From contig NZ_CP138995.1 in the NCBI RefSeq assembly GCF_044596045.1, forward strand, positions 1,178,001-1,242,000: a stretch of DNA of 64,000 bases, in the 5' to 3' direction. A model generated the notes under the pieces. That model was not told the DNA's origin. It made no database searches and was given only the letters and a program-made list of their open reading frames with translations. Below, piece by piece: positions 7,182 through 15,596 of the stretch. The translations under genes were made by a program, and so were the position numbers. This DNA comes from Flagellimonas sp947499585. Lineage in GTDB: Bacteria > Bacteroidota > Bacteroidia > Flavobacteriales > Flavobacteriaceae. Numbering within the stretch: position 1 is the first letter of the stretch; the number at the start of each line of letters is the position of its first letter.

Positions 7182-8732
7182 ATGCAAAAAAGAGTTATGT
7201 GTTTATTTATGTTTTTGCTTCTTCTTTCTTGTAAAAGCAAGACAGAGGAAAAAGAAGTGACTCAAGAAAAAGAATCAAAAGTGTACACAGAAAAATACCG
7301 TCCACAGTTTCACTTTTCACCACCAGAAAAGTGGATGAACGACCCAAATGGGCTGGTCTACAATGAAGGAATGTATCATCTTTTTTATCAATACTATCCA
7401 GAGGATATTGTCTGGGGGCCTATGCATTGGGGGCATGCAGTAAGTAAAGATATGGTGCATTGGGAACATAAACCCATTGCTCTTTATCCAGATGAGCATG
7501 GGCTTATTTTTTCTGGAAGCGCGGTAGTGGACAAGAAAAACACTTCAGGATTTGCTAAAGATGGCGAAACACCACTTGTGGCAATTTTCACCTATCATTC
7601 CATGGAGGGAGAAAAGGCAGGTAAAAAAGATTTTCAAACTCAGGGTATTGCTTATAGTTTAGATAATGGAGAGACTTGGGTAAAGTATGAAGGCAATCCT
7701 GTAATTGGTAATAGTGGAATCAAAGATTTTAGGGATCCCAAGGTTTTTTGGCATGAAGAGTCACAAAACTGGATTTTAGCTTTAGTGGCTGGCGACCATG
7801 CGAAATTTTATAAATCCAATGATTTGAAAGAGTGGAAACACCTAAGCGACTTTGGAAAGAGACAAGGTGCCCACGGAGGTGTTTGGGAATGTCCAGATTT
7901 ATTTCCTTTAAAAGTTGAAGGGTCTAATGAAGAAAAATGGGTGTTGATTATAAGTATTAATCCTGGAGCGCCAAATGGAGGAAGTGGTACGCAATATTTT
8001 ATTGGAGAATTTGATGGCAAAAAATTCATCTCGGATCAAAAAGAGGCCAAATGGCTAGATTTTGGAACTGATAATTATGCGGGGGTTACGTATAACAATA
8101 CTCCCAATGGCGAAAGAATTTTTATTGGGTGGATGAGCAACTGGGATTATGCCAGGGACACTCCAACCAAAAAGTGGCGAAGTGCTATGACCGTACCTCG
8201 AAAATTATCGCTCAGAAAGGTTGGGGATGATTATCTGCTAGCAAATTACCCTTTAGAACAAATGGACAAATTGGCATCAGAAGTTTTGGACAAGGGTATT
8301 AGTGTTCCGGCGGATACCTCACTAACCTTGAATGTTGATGGCTTAAATCAATCTCAGCTCAGTTTTACAACGGCTTCCAAAGATTTTAAACTGATTTTTT
8401 CCAACGATTTAAACGAAATCTTAGAGCTTACAATGGATTCCAAAAACAGTGCTTTTATGTTAGATAGAATGAACTCGGGAAAGACTAGTTTTCAGCCTGA
8501 ATTTGGCAATAAGAAGCATTATATGAATACTCAAGCGCTTGGTGAAGAAGCCTATGAGGTAAAGATTTTATTGGATTGGTCATCTATAGAAGTTTTTATT
8601 GATAATGGACTTTATGTAATGACCCAACAAATCTTCCCAACTGAACCATATAATAAATTGACTATTGAAAATCTAGATGATCAATCTGTCATTGAAAACG
8701 CTCAAATAAACAAGATGCAATCTACTTGGTAA
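7182..8732 (+). CDS. GH32 fructan hydrolase lipoprotein (levanase/invertase type)
   Basis: A 516-residue lipoprotein (lipobox LLLSC, Cys17). The five-bladed propeller of family 32 carries all three catalytic motifs: WMNDPNG with nucleophile Asp54, FRDP with Asp185 as transition-state stabiliser, and ECPD with acid/base Glu236. A beta-sandwich module follows from about residue 365. It should release fructose from levan, inulin or sucrose outside the inner membrane; exo or endo action cannot be read off. No fructokinase or SusCD pair is adjacent; gapA follows after 128 bases. The gene is divergent from the rhodanese operon. Confidence 0.92.
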   Translation: MQKRVMCLFMFLLLLSCKSKTEEKEVTQEKESKVYTEKYRPQFHFSPPEKWMNDPNGLVYNEGMYHLFYQYYPEDIVWGPMHWGHAVSKDMVHWEHKPIALYPDEHGLIFSGSAVVDKKNTSGFAKDGETPLVAIFTYHSMEGEKAGKKDFQTQGIAYSLDNGETWVKYEGNPVIGNSGIKDFRDPKVFWHEESQNWILALVAGDHAKFYKSNDLKEWKHLSDFGKRQGAHGGVWECPDLFPLKVEGSNEEKWVLIISINPGAPNGGSGTQYFIGEFDGKKFISDQKEAKWLDFGTDNYAGVTYNNTPNGERIFIGWMSNWDYARDTPTKKWRSAMTVPRKLSLRKVGDDYLLANYPLEQMDKLASEVLDKGISVPADTSLTLNVDGLNQSQLSFTTASKDFKLIFSNDLNEILELTMDSKNSAFMLDRMNSGKTSFQPEFGNKKHYMNTQALGEEAYEVKILLDWSSIEVFIDNGLYVMTQQIFPTEPYNKLTIENLDDQSVIENAQINKMQSTW

Positions 8733-8860
8733 GTGCACTTAACTCCTTAACTATTTGATTGCATTTAGTGTTCTTTACAATTAATCTCTATTTGTAATGT
8801 ATAGAGCGGTTTTCAGACTAATAAAATCGATAAAACAAGTAATAACTTAAGAACATTAAA

Positions 8861-9853
8861 ATGAAGATAGGAATAAATGGAATGGGCCGTATTGGTAGAG
8901 CCGCTTTAAAGGTAATCACTGAAACCCCAGGATTAGAGGTAGTGGCGGTAAACGATATTGTTTCAATAGAAAATACCACATATTTATTAAAATATGATAC
9001 GGTTTATGGAGTGTATGAAAAGGAAGTTTCCCATGGTGCAGATACGTTAACGGTTGATGGACAAAAAATACAATACACTTCTATCAGAAACCCAGAGGAA
9101 TTACCTTGGAAGGAACACCAAGTAGATTTGGTAATTGAAAGTACTGGTGTTTTTACAACAGGTGAAGATGCAGAACGTCATTTAAAGGCAGGTGCAAAAA
9201 CAGTTATAATCTCTGCACCAACAAAAAGTGCTGATACTCCAACAGTAGTGCATGGTGTAAACTCTAAAGATGGGAATACTAGTGTTTTCTCATGTGCCAG
9301 TTGTACTACCAATAATATAAGTCCGGTAGTGGAGGTCTTGGGGCGCAGAATAGGGATTAAAAAAGCAATTATGACTACTGTTCATGCGTACACAGCCTCG
9401 CAAGGAACGGTAGATGCTCCTTCAGAAAAAAACTTTAGAATGGGTAGAGCAGGGGCTCAAAACCTAATTCCAACTACAACAGGTGCGGCTATTGCCACCA
9501 CAAAGGCACTGCCAGAATATGCTGGAAAATTCGATGGAGTTGCAATACGTGTACCAGTTCCTGTAGGATCTATCTCGGATCTAACTTTTGTAACAGAACG
9601 ATCGGTTACTGCTGAAGAAGTGAATAAAATTCTAATGGAAGAGGCCAAAACGGAACGTTATGCTAATGTTTTGGATACAACCGATGAGCCTATTGTCTCT
9701 TCAGATATTATAAAAAGTCCTTATGCTTCAACGATTGATCTTGCAATGACGAGAGTTGTGGATGGCGACTTACTTAAAGTAATGACTTGGTATGATAACG
9801 AGTGGGGATTTACTAACCAAATGATACGTCAGATTTTGGAAATTAAAGGATAA
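8861..9853 (+). CDS. gapA: Glyceraldehyde-3-phosphate dehydrogenase
   Basis: A 330-residue glycolytic enzyme that oxidises glyceraldehyde 3-phosphate with NAD to 1,3-bisphosphoglycerate. The NAD-binding start is INGMGRIGR, the catalytic Cys148 lies in SCASCTTN and His175 in TTVHAYT; the length is normal. It has its own unit: a weak promoter-like TCTATTTG at 8787-8794 upstream and a strong terminator 18 bases after the stop. The motif reads SCASC rather than the usual SNASC, so Asn is replaced by Cys145. Flavobacteria often have a second paralogue, so this need not be the only copy. Confidence 0.96.
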   Translation: MKIGINGMGRIGRAALKVITETPGLEVVAVNDIVSIENTTYLLKYDTVYGVYEKEVSHGADTLTVDGQKIQYTSIRNPEELPWKEHQVDLVIESTGVFTTGEDAERHLKAGAKTVIISAPTKSADTPTVVHGVNSKDGNTSVFSCASCTTNNISPVVEVLGRRIGIKKAIMTTVHAYTASQGTVDAPSEKNFRMGRAGAQNLIPTTTGAAIATTKALPEYAGKFDGVAIRVPVPVGSISDLTFVTERSVTAEEVNKILMEEAKTERYANVLDTTDEPIVSSDIIKSPYASTIDLAMTRVVDGDLLKVMTWYDNEWGFTNQMIRQILEIKG

Positions 9854-9870
9854 CTTATGATTACTTAAAA

Positions 9871-9903
9871 AAAATGGTCGCCAATACTTTGGCGACCATT
9901 TTT
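9871..9903. terminator. Bidirectional terminator between gapA and a small ORF
   Basis: A perfect 12-base stem (AAAATGGTCGCC with GGCGACCATTTT) around an 8-base loop has A-rich and T-rich flanks, so it works in both directions. It ends gapA and, on the other strand, directly follows the stop codon of the 33-residue ORF. Confidence 0.9.
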
Positions 9904-10003
9904 AATTTATATAATGATAGAGGCAATTAATGAATGTGCAAACGGAGCAGGTAATTACAAGGAACCAAAATAGATAGCCAACTTTTTCTTCAATAGTGTT
10001 CAT
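9902..10003 (-). CDS. Putative 33-residue single-span membrane protein
   Basis: ATG at 10003 and TAA at 9904-9902 enclose 33 codons. The product is MNTIEEKVGYL at the N-terminus, then one hydrophobic span (about residues 9-30) with three cysteines, and a short tail HYIN. The stop codon abuts the shared terminator, as expected for a real convergent gene rather than a chance ORF. No family is recognised. The charged N-terminus and single span resemble small accessory subunits of membrane complexes, but that is only a resemblance. It could still be non-coding sequence. Confidence 0.4.
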   Translation of the reverse strand: MNTIEEKVGYLFWFLVITCSVCTFINCLYHYIN

Positions 10004-10219
10004 TTTGAAATATGTTTGTTCTTGGTTGAGGTTTTTGATTTATACTCCGAAATTAAAGAAATAGAGGCCTCAAAGTTTTACATTTTCATCAGTTGCTGGG
10101 AAAAAGATATAATTGGTAAAAATTACTATGTGAATTGCAAAACGGGTATAAAGTGAATAAAATCCAGTAACGCTAACCTAAGAAGGCATCATACCAAAGT
10201 GCTATAAAACTGTTTGGTG
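10004..10219. other. Intergenic stretch without recognised gene
   Basis: No ORF with gene-like properties was found. The last part (10171-10225) can form an imperfect long-range hairpin (CGCTAAC and ACCAAA arms pairing with TTTGGT and GTTAGTG), but it ends just upstream of the DoxX-like gene's predicted -7 box, so it would not be in that mRNA. Confidence 0.5.
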
Positions 10220-10251
10220 TTAGTGTATTAGGTTTTTGAAGCCTAATTTTG
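10220..10251 (+). promoter_or_regulatory. Promoter of the DoxX/DUF417-like gene
   Basis: TAATTTTG at 10244-10251 is an exact -7 box. TTAG at 10220-10223 lies 20 bases before it, a near match to TTTG. This places the RNA start near 10258 and supports the ATG at 10269. Confidence 0.55.
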
Positions 10252-10268
10252 GTATTAGATTAAGACTA

Positions 10269-10718
10269 ATGGAATATAAAGATATTAATCAAAATATAGC
10301 GGGCAGAATGCGGAAGTGGGGAATGCCGGCTGTTCGTATTTCGTTCGCAGTTATTTTTTTTTGGTTCGGAATTTTAAAACCTTTTGGTTTATCTGCGGCT
10401 ACAGAACTTTTAATGGCAACAGTAGCCTGGCTTCCTTTCGGAGAGCCGGATACATGGCTTGTGGTAATAGGATGGTGGGAAGTTGTTATTGGAATAACGT
10501 TTCTTTTTAGGAAAACAACAAAAATTGCCATTGCCCTATTACTTTTTCAAATGGTAGGTACTTTTATGCCTTTGGTGTTTTTACTTGAAGTTACATTTCA
10601 AAACGGAAACTATCTTTTACCCACACTAGAGGGTCAATACATTATTAAAAACGTAATGATTATATCTGCAGCGCTAATTGTGGGAGGGACTTTTTATAAA
10701 TCCAAAAGAGATTCGTAA
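10269..10718 (+). CDS. DoxX/DUF417 (YkgB)-like four-helix membrane protein
   Basis: From ATG 10269 the product is 149 residues with four predicted transmembrane helices. RISFAVIFFWFGILKPF resembles the first helix of DUF417/YkgB-like proteins, GWWEVVIGITFL the second, and EGQYIIKNVMIISAALIVGG the last, matching the conserved G(R/Q)-LKD segment in that family. Its function is unknown; DoxX-like proteins are linked to redox stress and quinone chemistry. A longer reading starts at a TTG inside the promoter and is rejected. It stands alone between a promoter and the convergent small gene. Confidence 0.65.
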   Translation: MEYKDINQNIAGRMRKWGMPAVRISFAVIFFWFGILKPFGLSAATELLMATVAWLPFGEPDTWLVVIGWWEVVIGITFLFRKTTKIAIALLLFQMVGTFMPLVFLLEVTFQNGNYLLPTLEGQYIIKNVMIISAALIVGGTFYKSKRDS

Positions 10719-10755
10719 TCCGACTCTTCTCGTTATAACAGAATGGAAACTTAAA

Positions 10756-10983
10756 TTACACTAAAGGTGTTCCTTTCAAACGTTTTTCAATTTTACGCTT
10801 CTTCTCGGTCAGAGATTTCATGACATCCATGAGATTGGAGTCTTGAGTTTCTTTATAAATCTCATTAATAGAAAGTATAAGCTTTTTAGCTTCTCTTGAA
10901 GCTGCTACCCTGTCGCTGGTGGACATATGACTCAAAGTTCTACCTACAAACTCTTTTGCCTTTTCTAATAAGTCTTCAGTCAT
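10756..10983 (-). CDS. Small conserved-looking cytoplasmic protein (75 aa), function unknown
   Basis: A 75-residue soluble, highly charged, probably all-helical protein (MTEDLLEKAKEFVGRTLS at the start, KSLTEKKRKIEKRL near the end). It has no signal peptide, no cysteine and no recognised domain. The regular charge pattern and clean ATG support coding. It lies just upstream (in transcription direction) of the end of the DoxX-like gene, convergent with it, and downstream of tRNA-Phe, whose terminator separates the two. I do not recognise a function. Confidence 0.65.
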   Translation of the reverse strand: MTEDLLEKAKEFVGRTLSHMSTSDRVAASREAKKLILSINEIYKETQDSNLMDVMKSLTEKKRKIEKRLKGTPLV

Positions 10984-11105
10984 TTTTATTTAAAGTTAAT
11001 CTAGATTGGCTAAATATAAGAGTTAGTTTGATATTTTATGCCTATATAGCTATTCGATTTTTATATTTATGAAATTATTAAGAATACTACTACATCTTAA
11101 AAAAC

Positions 11106-11135
11106 AAAAAAACCGGCAAATTTGCCGGTTTTTTT
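11106..11135. terminator. Terminator after tRNA-Phe
   Basis: A perfect palindrome AACCGGCAAATTTGCCGGTT (11111-11130) is flanked by A's on the left and T's on the right. On the minus strand it lies immediately downstream of the tRNA 3' end and ends in a U-run. Confidence 0.85.
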
Positions 11136-11136
11136 G

Positions 11137-11209
<73 letters not shown>

Positions 11210-11220
11210 TTCAAAAGCCT

Positions 11221-11250
11221 TTTGCAAAGGCGGGTGCAAATATAATTTCA
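11221..11250 (+). promoter_or_regulatory. Promoter of coaX, overlapping the tRNA promoter
   Basis: TTTG at 11221-11224, an 18-base spacer, then TAATTTCA at 11243-11250 (one mismatch from TAnnTTTG). It shares DNA with the divergent tRNA-Phe promoter. Confidence 0.5.
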
Positions 11251-11267
11251 AAATTAGGATATACAAA
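11237..11267 (-). promoter_or_regulatory. Consensus promoter of tRNA-Phe
   Basis: On the minus strand TTTG (11267-11264), exactly 19 bases, then TATATTTG (11244-11237): a full match to the Bacteroidota housekeeping consensus, 27 bases before the tRNA 5' end. This is the best promoter in the window. Confidence 0.85.
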
Positions 11268-11319
11268 CAAAAACTTAAAAAAAGGCAATGGTTTTTTTTC
11301 AATTCTCCATCTTTGTACT

Positions 11320-12048
11320 ATGAACCTGGTGATTGACATTGGAAATACGCTGATAAAGTACGCTGTTTTTGAAAACAATAAGATTTTGTTTGATGAATAC
11401 TCGGAGTCAGGATTATTTCTGTCCAAGGTCAAAGAACTTTTTGAACTATATCCAAAAATTGGTCATTCGTTAATTTCTTCAGTTGGTGCATTACAAGGAA
11501 AAGAGCAGGACATTGTATCTCTTTTTTGCAGAGTTCACGTACTTACCAGTGAGTCTAAAGTTCCTTTTAAAAATAGTTATGCTACTCCTCAAACTCTTGG
11601 TATGGATCGTATAGCAGTGGCAACTGCGGCATTTTATCTTAACCCAAGAGGGAATACCTTGGTTATAGATGCGGGTACTTGCATAACTTATGATATGGTA
11701 AATGATTCAGGTGAATATGTTGGAGGTGCCATATCTCCTGGAGTTCAAATGAGATATAAAGCAATGCACAATCAAACTGCCGGCTTACCTTTATTACGTC
11801 CTGATGAGATTTTAGATTTTATTGGGAATTCTACCGAAACCTGCATGCACAGTGGTGTAGTCAACGGCGTTTCATTAGAAATTGATGGGGTAATTAGTCA
11901 GTACCGTTCTCGCTTTCAAGATTTAACAGTTATTTTAACAGGCGGGGACTCCCATTTTTTTGCCAACCGACTAAAAAATACCATATTTGCGAATTCTAAA
12001 TTTCTCTTGGAAGGGCTAAATTACTTGCTAGAATACAACAAACGCTAG
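11320..12048 (+). CDS. coaX: Type III pantothenate kinase
   Basis: A 242-residue kinase for the first step of CoA synthesis (pantothenate to 4'-phosphopantothenate). The ASKHA-fold phosphate loop is DIGNT (6-10), the pantothenate-binding segment is LGMDR (around 93-97) and the second phosphate loop is DAGT. The start is ATG 11320, which gives the conserved MNLVIDIGNT end; a longer reading would begin antisense to the tRNA and is not credible. The stop is directly followed by the next ATG (TAGATG), so it heads a plus-strand operon running towards lptC. Confidence 0.95.
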   Translation: MNLVIDIGNTLIKYAVFENNKILFDEYSESGLFLSKVKELFELYPKIGHSLISSVGALQGKEQDIVSLFCRVHVLTSESKVPFKNSYATPQTLGMDRIAVATAAFYLNPRGNTLVIDAGTCITYDMVNDSGEYVGGAISPGVQMRYKAMHNQTAGLPLLRPDEILDFIGNSTETCMHSGVVNGVSLEIDGVISQYRSRFQDLTVILTGGDSHFFANRLKNTIFANSKFLLEGLNYLLEYNKR

Positions 12049-13314
12049 ATGATTAAGAAATTTTTGATTGCTTTTTTTTGCGTAGCTAGTTATGGCATTT
12101 TTGCGCAAAACGGTACAATATCACCATATTCATATTTTGGAATTGGAGATTTAAGAAATAATGGTACCGTTGAAAACCAGATGATGGGAGGGCTAGGTAT
12201 GTATGCGGATAGTATTCATATAAATCTTACAAACCCTGCTGCGTATTCCAAATTAAAACTAACTACTTATACAGCAGGAATTTCACATACTGCGTTTAAT
12301 TTAAAAAGTTTTACAGAAGAGGAGAAGGTTGGTGTAACAAACTTGGACTATTTAGCAATCGGTTTCCCTGTGGCCAAAAATGTTGGAGTAGGTTTTGGAT
12401 TAATGCCTTTTTCATCTGTTGGGTACAACTTGACTGATGAAACCACAAATTCAGACCAAGAAACAGTAACTAATGTATTTGCAGGAGAAGGTGGCCTAAA
12501 CAGGGCTTACCTTTCCGTTGGTTTTGAACCCATAAAGAACCTGAGTTTAGGAGTTACGGTTAATTTTAATTTTGGAAAACTGGAGTATCAAAGGATACAA
12601 AGCGTTGAGAATGTTCAATTTGGCACGTTGGATAGACGTGAATCCCGGATTAATGGATACGATTTTAATTATGCGGCTAATTACACCAAAACCATAAAAG
12701 ATAAGTATACCTTTTACACTTCTCTTATGGTGAACACTCAAGTCAATCTAACTTCAGAGAATACAGAACGCCTTGGTTCTTTTTCTTTGGTGAATGGACA
12801 AGAAATTGAGGTAATCAATGTTGATTTGGAGGCTAACAATCTTAGAAACACAGAACTTAAGATACCAACCATAACAACTTTGGGATTAGGTTTTGGTGAA
12901 GAAAAGAAATGGTTTATTGGTGGAGAATACAGTTTTCAAAAATTCAGCGATTTCGAAAACGAATTTTTAGGATTGGAAAACGTGACCTATAATGATGCCA
13001 ACAGTATGGTTCTAGGAGGTTTCTTCATACCTGATTATCGCTCGCTTTCCAGTTACTTTAAAAGGATTACCTATAGGGCAGGATTACGTTATGATGTTAC
13101 AGGACTTGAGGTGAATAATAAGGAGATAAACAATCTTGGCATAACTTTTGGATTTGGGTTACCGTTGGGCAACAATTTCTCCAATCTTAATATAGGTTTT
13201 GAGGCAGGAAAAAGAGGCACGACAGATGCAAACCTTATCGAAGAAAATTATTTTAAATTCAACGTTGGCATATCTTTAAACGATAAATGGTTTGTTAAAA
13301 GAAGAATAAATTAA
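12049..13314 (+). CDS. Outer-membrane beta-barrel protein (FadL-like appearance)
   Basis: A 421-residue protein with signal peptide (cleavage near IFAQ). Segments such as TISPYSYFGIGD, MGGLGMYAD and LTNPAAYSKL resemble the N-terminal plug region of FadL/PorV-type barrels, and the rest alternates as in beta strands. It starts directly after the coaX stop and precedes the TPR and lptC genes. This order is familiar from flavobacteria, which suggests an envelope role, but I cannot assign a substrate. Overall length and glycine/aromatic-rich strands are consistent with about 14 strands. It lacks the terminal Phe (ends RRIN). Confidence 0.65.
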   Translation: MIKKFLIAFFCVASYGIFAQNGTISPYSYFGIGDLRNNGTVENQMMGGLGMYADSIHINLTNPAAYSKLKLTTYTAGISHTAFNLKSFTEEEKVGVTNLDYLAIGFPVAKNVGVGFGLMPFSSVGYNLTDETTNSDQETVTNVFAGEGGLNRAYLSVGFEPIKNLSLGVTVNFNFGKLEYQRIQSVENVQFGTLDRRESRINGYDFNYAANYTKTIKDKYTFYTSLMVNTQVNLTSENTERLGSFSLVNGQEIEVINVDLEANNLRNTELKIPTITTLGLGFGEEKKWFIGGEYSFQKFSDFENEFLGLENVTYNDANSMVLGGFFIPDYRSLSSYFKRITYRAGLRYDVTGLEVNNKEINNLGITFGFGLPLGNNFSNLNIGFEAGKRGTTDANLIEENYFKFNVGISLNDKWFVKRRIN

Positions 13315-13416
13315 TGGGGAATTTTTTGAAATATCAATAAATAACCATTGATATTAATTCCATTAAGATGATTTTTTCATGAAAATTTGTACATTAACCA
13401 CTTTAAAATTAGTAAG

Positions 13417-14787
13417 ATGAAGAAGAAACACTACTTAACGATGATAGCGATCCTTATGTCGATGGGATTAAGTATGGCTCAAGCACAAAATCCAGAATGC
13501 ATGACCAATCTGTCTATTTACGCGGAACATGCAAAAGTTAAAAACTACGATGCGGCATATGAGCCTTGGAAAATGGTCTACGAAAGTTGCCCAGATATTA
13601 ATAAGGCAAATTTCTCATATGGAGAAAAAATTCTGTCGCATAAAATCAAGAATTCCTCTGGAGCGGATAAAGATGGTTATATCCAAGATTTAATGTCATT
13701 ATATGACAATAGCCTAAAATTTTTCCCTCAGAAATTCAGCAAAGCTGGTGTGGCAATTGACAAAGCTCTTTTATCATATGACAATAAAATGGCCTCTAAC
13801 GATCAATTGTATGATATGTTGGGAACTGCTTTTCAAGGAGATAAGAAAAACTTCAAAAACCCCAAAGCACTTTACCTTTACTTTTCAAGTTTGGTAGATT
13901 TGCATGGAGCGGGGAAAAAAGACCTTCAAGAGGTATTTGATGTTTATGATGATGTAACGGAGAAGGTTGAAGATGAAAACAAAAAATTAACTGCTATTGT
14001 TACCAAATTACTTCCAAAAGATTCTTTGGGAACATTAACATCAAAAGAAAAAAGACAACTTAGGGCGGCTACTACAAACTCAAAATCTTATGGTAAGATT
14101 GCTGGGAGTATAGATTCTAAATTAGGTGCTCTTGCAGATTGTGGAAACTTAATTCCACTTTACCAAAAAAGTTACGAAGCTAAAAAGGGAGATGTAAAAT
14201 GGGTAAAGCGTGCCGTTGGAAGAATGTTCTCCAAAGATTGTACGGATGACCCATTGTTTAGCACAATGGTAGAGCTTCAGGCAGAATTAGATCCATCTGC
14301 AGACGTATATGTATACTTAGGTACTCTTAAGACTAAGTCTGGAGATAGCAAGGGTGCAATTGCTGACTTTAATAAGGCTGTAGAATTGGAGGCAGATTCG
14401 TATAGAAAATCCAATATCCTATATAAAATTGCCACTACGGTTAGAAGAAGCAGTAAATCACAGGCAAGAAGCTATGCGCTTAAGGCCATTGATGCTAACT
14501 CTTCAAATGGTAAAGCATATTTGTTAATTGCCAATTTGTATGCAGGTAGCGCAAATGCTTGTGGAACTACAGCGTTTGAAAAAAGAGCAATATACTGGAA
14601 GGCTGCAGACATGGCTAGAAAAGCAGGTAGAGTTGACCCGTCTCTTAGTGGACGTGCAAACCAGTCAGCTGCAAGTTACGCAGCAAAGGCTCCTACGAAA
14701 GAAATGATTTTCAGCGCCGCTATGGCAGGTAAAACAGTTACTTTTAAATGTTGGGTAGGCGGTAGCGTTAAGGTGCCTAATTTATAG
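13417..14787 (+). CDS. Secreted TPR-repeat protein
   Basis: A 456-residue exported protein (signal peptide ending AQAQ) made mostly of helical repeats. TPR-like units are visible around DVYVYLGTLKTKSGDSKGAI and in the following two repeats, and the tail ends with a CWVGGSVKVP-type motif common in periplasmic TPR proteins of Bacteroidota. The ATG at 13417 gives the MKKK signal peptide; a reading from an upstream TTG (13387) adds ten residues with no support. It sits between the OM barrel and lptC (one base between its TAG and the lptC GTG), so a scaffold role in outer-membrane or LPS transport is possible but unproven. Confidence 0.75.
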   Translation: MKKKHYLTMIAILMSMGLSMAQAQNPECMTNLSIYAEHAKVKNYDAAYEPWKMVYESCPDINKANFSYGEKILSHKIKNSSGADKDGYIQDLMSLYDNSLKFFPQKFSKAGVAIDKALLSYDNKMASNDQLYDMLGTAFQGDKKNFKNPKALYLYFSSLVDLHGAGKKDLQEVFDVYDDVTEKVEDENKKLTAIVTKLLPKDSLGTLTSKEKRQLRAATTNSKSYGKIAGSIDSKLGALADCGNLIPLYQKSYEAKKGDVKWVKRAVGRMFSKDCTDDPLFSTMVELQAELDPSADVYVYLGTLKTKSGDSKGAIADFNKAVELEADSYRKSNILYKIATTVRRSSKSQARSYALKAIDANSSNGKAYLLIANLYAGSANACGTTAFEKRAIYWKAADMARKAGRVDPSLSGRANQSAASYAAKAPTKEMIFSAAMAGKTVTFKCWVGGSVKVPNL

Positions 14788-14788
14788 A

Positions 14789-15391
14789 GTGAAACAGACT
14801 TCAAAAAATAATTTAAAGTGTCTTGCCACGGTTTTTGCCGTGGCAATCCTTTTTATGGGCTGTAAGGATAACTATGAAAGGGTAGGTGAAGAAGCAGTCC
14901 GACCCATTTTTCCTCAAGGTGTGGCCCAAAATTTCACCCTTACCTATACGGAAACGGAAAAAGAAATGAGCACAGAAGATTTGTCTGACTCAAAGGTAAT
15001 AGCCATTCTTACCAGCCCAATTACAGAAGATTTTGACAATCAAGATTTCAAGTTTCGTACCTTTCCTAAAGGACTTAAGGTGGACTTTTTTGATGATAAG
15101 AACCAAAAGAGCGTTATAACGGCCGATTATGGTATCGTTTATTCCCAAACCAATTTAATAGATTTAAAGGGGAATGTGGTTATAGATAGTCATGATGGGA
15201 AAAAGCTGGAAACTCCACAATTGTTCTTCGATAGGGCCAATAACTGGATTTTTACAGAAGAGGTCTTTACATACACAAACCCTGAAGATGGTACAGTAAT
15301 GGACGGAGAGGGAATGGATTTTAATAGAGATTTTAGTTTTTTCAATGCCCACAAAACCTATGGTCTTATGACCATAAAAGAAAAAGAGTAA
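14789..15391 (+). CDS. lptC: LPS export periplasmic protein LptC
   Basis: A 200-residue LptC-family lipoprotein that links the inner-membrane LptBFG transporter to the periplasmic bridge. The beta-jellyroll segments are visible as FRTFPKGLKVDFFDDKNQKS, ITADYGIVYSQTNLIDLKGNVVI and the tail with DGEGMDFN. Unlike enterobacterial LptC, which has a membrane helix, this one has a lipobox (FMGC, Cys25). The start is GTG at 14789, one base after the TPR gene's stop; no ATG fits the signal peptide. The small membrane gene follows after one base, so translation is probably coupled. Confidence 0.85.
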   Translation: MKQTSKNNLKCLATVFAVAILFMGCKDNYERVGEEAVRPIFPQGVAQNFTLTYTETEKEMSTEDLSDSKVIAILTSPITEDFDNQDFKFRTFPKGLKVDFFDDKNQKSVITADYGIVYSQTNLIDLKGNVVIDSHDGKKLETPQLFFDRANNWIFTEEVFTYTNPEDGTVMDGEGMDFNRDFSFFNAHKTYGLMTIKEKE

Positions 15392-15392
15392 T

Positions 15393-15596
15393 ATGATAAA
15401 ATTTTTAAAATATACGGAGTATTTGTACTTGGCTGTAGCTGTCATTTCAATCTATAAAATTGCGACATTGTGGAGTGTAGATCCAAAAGAGACCTATATT
15501 TTTATATTTTTTGCAGTGGTTTCTATTGCTATGTTTCTTTTTAGAAGAAAGTATCGTCAACGTTTTGAACAACGAAAAAAGGATAATCAACAATAG
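15393..15596 (+). CDS. Small two-helix membrane protein, unknown function
   Basis: A 67-residue protein with two hydrophobic spans (about 9-27 and 34-51) and a strongly basic tail (RRKYRQRFEQRKKDNQQ). It starts one base after lptC, and its TAG shares its last base with the GTG start of the following CBS-domain gene. The tight packing supports a real gene in the lptC operon. No known family is recognised. The basic end is expected on the cytoplasmic side. Confidence 0.7.
   Translation: MIKFLKYTEYLYLAVAVISIYKIATLWSVDPKETYIFIFFAVVSIAMFLFRRKYRQRFEQRKKDNQQ

Noticed and set aside
10171..10225. Long-range imperfect hairpin, possible structured RNA
   Set aside because: The pairing has a 15-base one-sided bulge and lies upstream of the predicted transcript start. 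It has no match to a riboswitch that I recognise.
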